Assembly: GCA_937926325.1 (NCBI GenBank)
Contig: CALAZQ010000598.1
Coordinates: forward strand, 1 to 5,444
Source: an uncultured Planctomycetaceae bacterium
Lineage (GTDB): Bacteria > Planctomycetota > Planctomycetia > Pirellulales > UBA1268
Direction: 5' to 3'
Length of the DNA: 5,444 nucleotides
Part shown: positions 1 through 5,444 of the stretch, piece by piece
How the letters are laid out: every line of letters starts with the position of its first letter
How positions within the stretch are numbered: position 1 is the first letter of the stretch
Notes under the pieces: generated by a model
What the model saw: only the letters and a program-made list of their open reading frames with translations
Told to the model about the DNA's origin: nothing
Database searches by the model: none
Translations under genes and position numbers: made by a program

Positions 1-86
1 TGCCGGCGGCTGCCACCCTGCTCGTCATGACCATCGGTAGTCTGTTGATCCTCGCCTGGCGGGTCACCGCGCCGGCCAAAGCCTGA
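1..86 (+). CDS. C-terminal end of a membrane protein (5' end outside window)
   Basis: Only the last 27 complete codons are visible (first full codon at base 3), ending in TGA at 84-86. They encode a hydrophobic stretch (LLVMTIGSLLILAW) followed by a short polar tail ending TAPAKA, which looks like a final transmembrane helix with a short C-terminal tail. The next gene starts 19 bases downstream on the same strand, so this is probably the preceding member of the same operon. A third membrane component of the first ABC system is one possibility, but the family cannot be identified from this fragment. The reading frame is chosen because it is hydrophobic, reaches the window edge without a stop, and ends close to the next start codon. 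Confidence 0.55.
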   Translation, partial: PAAATLLVMTIGSLLILAWRVTAPAKA

Positions 87-105
87 TACCCCCTCAGCTG
101 TCTCC

Positions 106-1032
106 ATGCTCGCACTCCAGCACGTCACCAAGCTCTACGGGTCGGTGATCGGCGTCAATGACGTCTCGGTCGAACTCGGCCAGGGCGCCCACGGCCTGCT
201 CGGTCCCAACGGGGCCGGCAAGACGACACTGCTGGGTCTGATCACCGGCCAGCTGCGGCCGACCATCGGCACCGTGCGGGTCTTTGGTGAGCGGCCGTTT
301 GGCAACCCGGCCATCCTGGCCCGGATCGGCTATTGCCCGGCAGCCGATCTGACCGAACGCAAGGCGACGCCGCAGGAGTGGGTGACTTATCTGATGCGGT
401 TGAGCGGCTTTGATGCGACGGCGGCCCGGCAGCGAGCCGACCTGGCACTGGAAGAGGTCGGGCTGGCTGAAGCCAGCCGCCGCCCGCTGGCAACCCTTTC
501 CAAGGGCATGCGGCAGCGGGCCAAGCTGGCGGGGGCCTTTGCCCACGAGCCCGACCTGCTGGTGCTTGATGAGCCCTTCGACGGCCTCGACCCCGTCGCC
601 CGGCATGATCTGGTGAGCCTTGTCCGGCACTGGGCCCGGGACCGCAGCCTGCTGGTCGCCAGCCATCTGCTACATGAGGTTGAGGCCCTCCATGCCGACC
701 TGGCCGTGATCCTCGGGGGCCGACTGGTGGCCAGTGGATCGGCGGCCGAAATTCGCGGCCTGATCGACGCCCTGCCGTCAGAGGTGCGGTTTCAAACGGA
801 CGAGCCCGGCCGGCTGGCTGAGCGGGCCTGCGGTGCCGGCGTTGTCGAAACCCTGCGGATCAGCGGCAGCGACTCACTCATCATCGGCACCCGCCAGGCC
901 GATCAACTGGCCGCGGTGGTGGCGGCGGCGGTCCGCGACGGGATCACCGTTCACGAAGTGGTGGCGGCCGACCGGACGCTGGAAGGCATCTTCGGCCGAC
1001 TGGTTCAGCTGCATCGGGGGATCGAGGCATGA
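106..1032 (+). CDS. ABC transporter ATP-binding protein (ABC-2 exporter type)
   Basis: This 308-residue cytoplasmic ATPase would power the membrane partner encoded next. Visible motifs are Walker A GPNGAGKTT (33-41), signature LSKGMRQR (131-138, replacing LSGGQ), Walker B LLVLDEP (151-157), D-loop GLDP (160-163) and switch histidine H187 in ASHLLHEVE. The Q-loop position, usually Q or E after GYxP, is alanine here (GYCPAAD, about 75-81). After the nucleotide-binding domain comes a roughly 90-residue C-terminal domain ending TLEGIFGRLV, typical of ATPases working with ABC-2 permeases. ATG 106 is the only usable start: stops at 28-30 and 46-48 close the frame upstream and no ATG, GTG or TTG lies between. 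The stop overlaps the next start (ATGA), indicating translational coupling. The substrate is unknown. Confidence 0.95.
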   Translation: MLALQHVTKLYGSVIGVNDVSVELGQGAHGLLGPNGAGKTTLLGLITGQLRPTIGTVRVFGERPFGNPAILARIGYCPAADLTERKATPQEWVTYLMRLSGFDATAARQRADLALEEVGLAEASRRPLATLSKGMRQRAKLAGAFAHEPDLLVLDEPFDGLDPVARHDLVSLVRHWARDRSLLVASHLLHEVEALHADLAVILGGRLVASGSAAEIRGLIDALPSEVRFQTDEPGRLAERACGAGVVETLRISGSDSLIIGTRQADQLAAVVAAAVRDGITVHEVVAADRTLEGIFGRLVQLHRGIEA

Positions 1033-1850
1033 CGGCTGACCACCTCACCACTGCTGCCAGCCGGAACGGGCCGCCCCCGCCCGGCCACTGGCTGGGCACG
1101 GCTGCTGCGGTGATGCGGTTTCAGCTCGATCGGCTGCTGACCCGACCCCGGCTGGCGATGGCCCTGATCGGAGCGATCTTTCCGGCAGCCGTGATGTTTG
1201 CCGTCATCCGCACCGCGCCGCTGGAACGGAATATGGCCGTGGTGATGATCTACGCCCTGATCCCTGAGGCCCTTTGCGTGCTTGGCCTGCTGGTGACAAT
1301 GTGCCCGGTCGTTGCCGACGAGCTTGAGCGGGGCACCTGGATTCATGTGGCGGTGCGGCCCGGTGGCCGCCGCAGCCTGCTCTTGGGCACCTTCGCTGCG
1401 GCAGTCATCTGGACCGGCAGTGTCGCCGTGGCCGGGCTGCTGCTGACCCTGCTGGTGGCCCAGGTCAGCCAGCCGCTGCCGCTGACGGTGATGTTTCTCG
1501 GGCTGATCGGGCTCTCCTGCGTCGGCCGGGCGGCGCTGTTCACGCTGCCGGCCGTGATCCTGCCCAAGCGGGCCCTGATCGCCAGCGTCGGTGTCGCCTT
1601 TGTGGTTGAATATCTCGCCGGTTTCCTGCCGGCGGTCGTCAATCAGCTGACGGTCAGCCTGCGGCTGCGGAGCCTGCTGGTTGAGTGGATGGCCTGGCGG
1701 CGGGAACTGCCGGTTGAGATGACATTATTCGTCGATGACAACCCGGCGTCGGTGCAGGTCGCCGCAGTGTTGATCCTGGTCGGCGTGCTGCTGGGGGTGG
1801 CCAGCTTCATTCTCAACCGCCGCCAGTTTCCACCGAGCGTGGAGGGCTGA
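1029..1850 (+). CDS. ABC-2 type transporter permease
   Basis: This 273-residue inner-membrane protein is the likely permease partner of the ATPase just upstream. It has about six hydrophobic helices, near residues 43-61, 70-92, 118-144, 153-175, 182-202 and 243-262. Between helices two and three lies DELERGTWIHVAVRPGGR (97-114). This matches the E-x-RGT cytoplasmic coupling element of ABC-2 permeases, where a loop after an RGT motif contacts the ATPase. The first 25 residues are polar and proline-rich (GPPPPGH) and probably cytoplasmic. The start ATG overlaps the preceding stop by four bases (ATGA), and purine-rich GGGGGA and GAGG stretches precede it. It lacks the large extracytoplasmic domain of NatB-type permeases, so it is a short-form ABC-2 subunit. 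The transported substrate cannot be inferred. Confidence 0.88.
   Translation: MTADHLTTAASRNGPPPPGHWLGTAAAVMRFQLDRLLTRPRLAMALIGAIFPAAVMFAVIRTAPLERNMAVVMIYALIPEALCVLGLLVTMCPVVADELERGTWIHVAVRPGGRRSLLLGTFAAAVIWTGSVAVAGLLLTLLVAQVSQPLPLTVMFLGLIGLSCVGRAALFTLPAVILPKRALIASVGVAFVVEYLAGFLPAVVNQLTVSLRLRSLLVEWMAWRRELPVEMTLFVDDNPASVQVAAVLILVGVLLGVASFILNRRQFPPSVEG
1841..1846 (+). promoter_or_regulatory. Ribosome binding site for second ABC ATPase
   Basis: GGAGGG lies three bases before the ATG at 1850, inside the last codons of the permease gene. The stop and start overlap as TGATG. The site supports the 1850 start, although the spacing is shorter than usual, so termination-reinitiation coupling probably contributes. 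Confidence 0.6.
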
Positions 1851-2626
1851 TGGAGGCCGCACCAGTTACCCCACCAGCCGGCGATCCGGTCATTGAGGTG
1901 ACCGATCTCGTGAAGGAATACCGCGGCAGCGACGGCAGCGTCGTGCGGGCGGTGGCCGGGCTGTCGCTGGCAGTCGCCGCCGGTGAAATCGTCGGCCTGC
2001 TGGGGGCCAATGGCGCCGGCAAGACGACCACGCTGCGGATTATCGCCACGCTGCTGAAGCCGACAGCCGGAACGGCCCGGGTCTGTGGCCACGACAGCAT
2101 TGCCGATCCGGTCGGCGTGCGACGGTCGCTGGGCTATGTCTCGGCCACCACCGGTGTCCCTGACCGGCTCACGGCCCGGGAACTGTTGTCCTCGTTTGGC
2201 CGACTCAACGGGCTCACCGAAGCCGAGGTGACCGAGCGGGTTGACTGGTTGATCGATACGCTTCGCCTAACCGGCTATGCCGATCGGCCGGCCGGCCGGC
2301 TGTCGTCGGGCCAACGGCAGCGGATCTCCCTCGGCCGGGCACTGGTTCACGATCCGCCGGCCCTGGTCCTTGACGAGCCGACCAACGCCCTCGACGTTGT
2401 CGGCTCCCGCGATCTGCTCGATACGCTCGAACGACTGCGTGAGACCGGCCATGCCATCCTGCTGTCGACCCACCGGCTGCATGAGATTGAACACCGCTGC
2501 AACCGCTTCGTGGTGATCGACGCCGGCCAGGTCGTGGCCGCCGGCACCCGGGCCGAACTGGTCGGCGGCAGTGGCGACCTGGAGGCAGCCTTCTTTCGGG
2601 CCGTCGAGGGAGGGTCGCCGGCATGA
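1850..2626 (+). CDS. NatA-like ABC transporter ATP-binding protein
   Basis: This 258-residue ATPase resembles NatA, the ATPase of the two-component Na+ efflux ABC system of Bacillus. Motifs are Walker A GANGAGKTT (52-60), signature LSSGQRQR (151-158), Walker B ALVLDEP (171-177), a D-loop at ALD (180-182) and switch histidine H208 in LLSTHRLHE. The segment SLGYVSATTGVPDRLTAREL (93-112) has the NatA-like pattern in which the usual Q-loop glutamine is absent. The ATPase core starts around residue 14, so the first dozen residues (EAAPVTPPAGDP) are a family-atypical but short leader. The start overlaps the preceding stop by one base, and the stop overlaps the start of the giant permease gene (ATGA at 2623), making that protein its obvious membrane partner. 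Sodium export is a family-level possibility, not shown by the sequence. Confidence 0.93.
   Translation: MEAAPVTPPAGDPVIEVTDLVKEYRGSDGSVVRAVAGLSLAVAAGEIVGLLGANGAGKTTTLRIIATLLKPTAGTARVCGHDSIADPVGVRRSLGYVSATTGVPDRLTARELLSSFGRLNGLTEAEVTERVDWLIDTLRLTGYADRPAGRLSSGQRQRISLGRALVHDPPALVLDEPTNALDVVGSRDLLDTLERLRETGHAILLSTHRLHEIEHRCNRFVVIDAGQVVAAGTRAELVGGSGDLEAAFFRAVEGGSPA
2606..2614 (+). promoter_or_regulatory. Ribosome binding site for the fused permease gene
   Basis: GAGGGAGGG sits eight bases upstream of ATG 2623, within the last codons of the NatA-like gene. Its good spacing fixes the start of the long open frame, together with the ATGA stop/start overlap. Confidence 0.7.
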
Positions 2627-5444
2627 GAGGATCGGTCGCCCCGCTGCGGGCCGCCTGGTCGTTGGCCCGGCGGGACCTGCTCGAGTTTCTGCGGGATCGC
2701 CGCACGGTGGTGGTGACGCTGCTGCTACCGATGGTGACCTATCCGTTGGTTGCCCTCTCCAGCGCCCTCGGCGTGCGGACGGCACTTCAAAGCACCGCCG
2801 AGCGGCAGGTCGCCACGCCGTTGTCGCTGGTCCTCAGTGGCCCCGAGGCCCCGCTGCTGGCTGCCCGGCTGGGGCAGCTGCTGCATGAGGCCGCCGATAC
2901 CCCGCCCCCCGAGTGGCCGAGCGACGTCTTTGCCGAGATTGAGCCGCCGCCACGGGCTGAGGAACTGCTGGCCGCGGGCAAGGTCGATCTCTGGATCGAT
3001 GTGCCGGCCGGCTTCACCCGCGGGCTGGCTGAGTTCGGCACCGTCAGTATCGAGGCCCGGGTGTCGGACAGCCAGCCGGCTGACCAAAAGACCCGTGACC
3101 AGTTCCGGGCGCTGATCACCAGCCTGGCCGAACGGGTCCGCCGCGAACGGATGGAAGCAGCCGGCGTGCCCCTGAGCCTGTTTGAGCCGATCGAGTTGAG
3201 CTTCACCGGTAAGCCGGTCACCAAGCAGGCGGTGGCTGACCGCAGCGTCGTCGCCCCGGTGGCCGGCGCCATCCTGGTGCTGCTGGCGGTGCTGACGATG
3301 ACCGGTGCCTTCTATCCGGCCATCGATGCGATTGCCGGGGAGAAAGAACGGGGCACGATCGAAACCCTGCTGATCGTCCCCTGCGGTGCAGGCGACATTG
3401 TGTTCGGGAAGTTCCTGGCCGTCTTCGGTGTCACCCTGGCAACGCTGGCGGCTAACGTCATCTCCATTCTGCTGACCATTCTTGTCTCGCTGCGATTCCT
3501 GCCGGGAGCCTCCGTCGGCTACTACCTGCAGAACATCGGCGGTGGCACCCTGATCACGCTGCTGGCCTTCGTCGGCCTGTCGGCGGTAGCCGCTGCGATG
3601 AGCCTGGCGGTCACCACCGCTTCAAAGAGCGTCAAGGAAGCCCAGAACACCCTGACGCCAGTGATTTTGATGGTCAGTGCTCTGGCGGGGGTGGCAATTG
3701 TGCCGGGCATCCGCAGCGATGGCTTCGTGCCGGCAGTTCCTTTCGCCGGCCAAGTGGTCGTCTCGCGGACCGCCCTGACCCCACCGCCCACGCAGCCAGC
3801 GACGATCACCGCCGAACTGGCGAGGGATGCCGGCCTGCCGCAGTTGCAGACTCCTGACACCGGCCCGGCCGCCGCCCTGCTGCCGCTGCTGGTGACGCTC
3901 TGCTCGAGTGGGCTGGTCACCCTGGTGCTGCTGCGGGGCACGGCCGCCATGCTCACCGACGAAGAGATCCTGTTCCGGGGCCCCGATGCCGCCGGCGGAT
4001 TCCGGCGACCACCGCGGCGGACGGTGCCAGGAGTGATCCACGGCGGGCTGGCCCTCGCCCTCGGCCTGGCGGGACTCTGGTATGCCCAGGGCTTGAGCCC
4101 ACCCGACATCGTGCTGGCCATTCCGGTGCAGCAATTGGCGGTCGTCCTGCCGCTGGTGGTCTTGCTGTGCTGGCAGCGGGTCCGGCTGCGGCGAACCTTT
4201 GCCCTGCGGTGGCCGGGGGTCGGGCACGGGGTTTGGCGACTGGCCAGCGGCATTGCCGCCCTCGCCGGTGGGCTGCTGGTCGGCGGCGGGCTGTTTGTGC
4301 TGGGGGCGGCGGCGCTGCTGCGGTTTGGTGGAGTCGAACTGTCGCCAGCCATGCGAGAGCTGTCGCAGCGGCTGCTGGGGCTGATGCTGGAACAGCCGTG
4401 GTGGCTGGCCTGGGGCTTGATGGCGGTGCTGCCGGCCTGCCTGGAAGAGCTGCTCTTCCGCGGCTGGGTGCTGGCTGCCTTCACCGGCACCCAGCCCTCC
4501 CGCCGCCGGATGATCGTCGCCGTCGTCGCCCAGGCCGCCTGCTTTGCCATTTTTCATCTGCTGCCCGAACGCATGCCCCAGACCTTTGTGCTCGGCCTCG
4601 CCCTCGGCACGATTGTCCTGGCCACCGGCAGCCTGCTGCCGGCGATTCTCTGCCACATCGCCAACAATTCCATGCCGCTGCTGTTGCTCTACGGGTCCGG
4701 GGCGGCCGCTGACGGGGCGGCGACGCAGGACCTGACCCAGGAGATGGCAAGCCTCTCGGTACCGCCGCTGGCCGTGGCCCTGGCCGCTAGTGCGGTGCTG
4801 CTGGGTGGGCTATTGATTGCCTTGACCGGCTGGCTCAAGCGACACAGGCGGTTCGCCGGGCTGGTCGCTGGCTGCCTGCTGGTCGCAGCCGGGCTGACGC
4901 CGTCGGCCGTCCAAGCGGCGGAGAAGCCACCGTCAGCTGCCGCAGCTGAAACAGCCGCCCCGTTGCGGGTGGCCATCATGCCGATCAAGGGCCTGGTTGA
5001 ATTGGTGGGCGAGCGGCCGCAGGGCTATTCAATCGATCTCTGGAATGAATTGGCTGGCCGGATCGGTGCCCAGACAACCTTCGTTCAGATGACATCGATA
5101 GAAGAGCTGTTTCAGGCCACTCAGGCTGGCGCAGTCGATGTACTGCTTGGCCCGCTAGCGATGACCGAGCAGCGGGAGCGGCTGGTCGACTTTACCCATC
5201 CGGTGGCCCACTCGGGGCTGCGGATCGCCGTTTTGCGAGAGAGTGGGAGCGGCCTGCTGGAGGCGCTCGCAGCCCTGCTCTCGTGGGAACTGCTGACGAT
5301 TCTGGCCGGGGTCATCGGCACGATGGTGTTGACCGGGCACCTGCTCTGGTGGTTTGAGCGGCGGCATAACGCCGAGTCATTTCCGGCCCGCTATCCCCGT
5401 GGTGTCTGGGAGGCCGTCTGGTGGAGCACCAGCACGATCATCAC
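2623..5444 (+). CDS. ABC-2 permease / CPBP protease / glutamate-receptor-like fusion protein (3' end outside window)
   Basis: One frame stays open for 940 codons and runs off the window. Residues 1-440 form a NatB-like permease: helix 27-50, an extracytoplasmic domain of about 155 residues, helix 209-231, the coupling motif GEKERGTIETLL (239-250), and helices near 265-289, 307-330, 345-363 and 417-439. A basic linker containing TDEEILFRGP (445-454) and RRPPRR leads into a CPBP intramembrane protease (about 470-738). Then come KRHRR, a hydrophobic segment, a family-3 solute-binding lobe and a channel-like M1 and pore start. The upstream NatA-like ATPase is the probable motor. Permease-CPBP fusions are, to my knowledge, found in Planctomycetota; the C-terminal receptor-like extension is unexpected. 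No stop separates the parts, so any split into two genes would need a sequence error. Substrate, protease target and ligand are unknown. Confidence 0.85.
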   Translation, partial: MRGSVAPLRAAWSLARRDLLEFLRDRRTVVVTLLLPMVTYPLVALSSALGVRTALQSTAERQVATPLSLVLSGPEAPLLAARLGQLLHEAADTPPPEWPSDVFAEIEPPPRAEELLAAGKVDLWIDVPAGFTRGLAEFGTVSIEARVSDSQPADQKTRDQFRALITSLAERVRRERMEAAGVPLSLFEPIELSFTGKPVTKQAVADRSVVAPVAGAILVLLAVLTMTGAFYPAIDAIAGEKERGTIETLLIVPCGAGDIVFGKFLAVFGVTLATLAANVISILLTILVSLRFLPGASVGYYLQNIGGGTLITLLAFVGLSAVAAAMSLAVTTASKSVKEAQNTLTPVILMVSALAGVAIVPGIRSDGFVPAVPFAGQVVVSRTALTPPPTQPATITAELARDAGLPQLQTPDTGPAAALLPLLVTLCSSGLVTLVLLRGTAAMLTDEEILFRGPDAAGGFRRPPRRTVPGVIHGGLALALGLAGLWYAQGLSPPDIVLAIPVQQLAVVLPLVVLLCWQRVRLRRTFALRWPGVGHGVWRLASGIAALAGGLLVGGGLFVLGAAALLRFGGVELSPAMRELSQRLLGLMLEQPWWLAWGLMAVLPACLEELLFRGWVLAAFTGTQPSRRRMIVAVVAQAACFAIFHLLPERMPQTFVLGLALGTIVLATGSLLPAILCHIANNSMPLLLLYGSGAAADGAATQDLTQEMASLSVPPLAVALAASAVLLGGLLIALTGWLKRHRRFAGLVAGCLLVAAGLTPSAVQAAEKPPSAAAAETAAPLRVAIMPIKGLVELVGERPQGYSIDLWNELAGRIGAQTTFVQMTSIEELFQATQAGAVDVLLGPLAMTEQRERLVDFTHPVAHSGLRIAVLRESGSGLLEALAALLSWELLTILAGVIGTMVLTGHLLWWFERRHNAESFPARYPRGVWEAVWWSTSTII
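4033..4836 (+). other. CPBP (Rce1-like) intramembrane protease domain
   Basis: Within the fused protein this hydrophobic region (residues about 471-738) carries the three CPBP signatures in order: EELLFR (E608, E609, R613; EExxxR), FAIFH (F641, H645; FxxxH) and HIANN (H678, N682; HxxxN). In Rce1-type enzymes these residues form the glutamate-based catalytic site inside the membrane. All are intact, so the domain is predicted to be active. Helices are seen near 471-489, 499-518, 541-566, 593-607, 630-647, 654-668, 669-691 and 713-737. Family members process prenylated proteins in eukaryotes and are linked to peptide or bacteriocin processing and immunity in bacteria; the target here is not evident. 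Confidence 0.88.
4837..4926 (+). other. Fusion junction: signal-peptide-like segment
   Basis: Directly after the last CPBP helix the protein reads KRHRR (739-743), then a hydrophobic core (about 744-759), then TPSAVQA-AEK. This has the basic, hydrophobic and small-residue parts of a Sec signal peptide, with a plausible signal peptidase I site after VQA (residue 765). In the intact fusion it would act as a further membrane helix, with KRHRR inside and the following domain outside. If cleaved, it would release the receptor-like part from the permease-protease. No ATG occurs in frame between 4744 and 4978. Confidence 0.65.
4960..5444 (+). other. Ionotropic glutamate receptor-like module: ligand lobe S1, M1 and pore start (truncated)
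   Basis: Residues from about 780 match a family-3 solute-binding lobe: LRVAIMP, GYSIDLWNELA (801-811), DVLLGPLAMTEQR (839-851) and LVDFTHP. The stretch PLAMTEQRERLVDFTHP aligns without gaps to the GluA2 region containing P478, T480 and R485. This places the ligand-carboxylate arginine at R851, with Ala846 at the threonine position. Instead of continuing as a soluble binding protein it enters a hydrophobic helix (890-911) ending GHLLWWFERRHN, then GVWEAVWWSTSTII. That is the M1 and P-loop pattern of GluR0-type prokaryotic receptors. The final two bases, AC, fix the next residue as Thr. The filter, M2 and S2 lobe would lie beyond the window. Confidence 0.8.

Noticed and set aside
87..105. Possible terminator or promoter between the upstream gene and the first ATPase
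   Set aside because: Only 19 bases are available, with no stable stem plus T-run and no room for -35/-10 elements within the gap. The short CAGCTG palindrome alone is not evidence.
94..666. Minus-strand open frame opposite the first ABC ATPase
   Set aside because: It is antisense to intact Walker A, signature and Walker B motifs and has no domain-like features of its own.
2285..2300. Perfect CGGC x4 tandem repeat
   Set aside because: It lies in the NatA-like coding frame, encodes part of DRPAGR and reflects GC-rich codon choice. There is no sign of a regulatory or mobile repeat.
3522..4656. Two long overlapping minus-strand open frames (3522-4550 and 3622-4656, more than 340 codons each)
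   Set aside because: Their proteins are low-complexity, rich in Arg, Gln, Pro, Ser and Gly, without recognisable motifs. They lie fully antisense to the permease-protease frame, whose helices and catalytic motifs are clear. Such shadows are expected in GC-rich DNA.
4167..4712. Plus-strand open frame of 181 codons inside the protease region
   Set aside because: It is Ala/Arg-rich and out of frame with the EExxxR, FxxxH and HxxxN motifs, so it is a shadow of the real frame.
4840..4980. A separate receptor gene starting after a hypothetical lost stop at 4840
   Set aside because: No in-frame ATG, GTG or TTG with a ribosome binding site lies between 4840 and the start of the ligand lobe, and the basic part of the signal-like segment would be lost. 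A simple same-frame two-gene layout therefore does not fit.

Overview
The window is GC-rich (about two thirds G+C by eye) and tightly packed. Every supported gene is on the + strand and reads left to right. The closest match I know for the layout is Planctomycetota: a NatA-like ATPase next to a permease fused to a CPBP-family intramembrane protease is a combination I associate with that phylum. This assignment is inference from gene architecture, not from a marker gene.

Layout: (i) bases 1-86 hold the last 27 codons of an upstream membrane protein. (ii) Bases 106-1032 encode an ABC ATPase, followed with an ATGA overlap by its probable six-helix permease partner (1029-1850). (iii) Bases 1850-2626 encode a second, NatA-like ABC ATPase that starts on the last base of the permease stop codon. 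(iv) From 2623, again with an ATGA overlap, one reading frame stays open to the end of the window: 940 complete codons with no stop. Only 19 bases separate the first two genes and the others overlap, so the block reads as one translationally coupled operon. I see no terminator or promoter inside it.

The notable object is the last gene. Its frame runs through four recognisable parts: a NatB-like ABC-2 permease (residues about 1-440), a CPBP/Rce1-like intramembrane protease with all signature residues (about 470-738), a signal-peptide-like segment (739-768), and the start of an ionotropic-glutamate-receptor-like module. That module has a family-3 solute-binding lobe with the ligand-carboxylate arginine, an M1-like helix and a pore-loop start. 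The window ends just where a selectivity filter would be expected. The permease-protease pairing is known to me; joining it in one polypeptide to a ligand-gated-channel-like module is not.

Working model (inference): the first ATPase/permease pair and the second ATPase with the giant permease form two ABC-2 type export or membrane-remodelling systems. The second one carries a protease and an extracytoplasmic small-molecule sensor or channel. Substrates cannot be read from the sequence. The main risk is that a base-level sequence error near 4800-4850 has joined two neighbouring genes.
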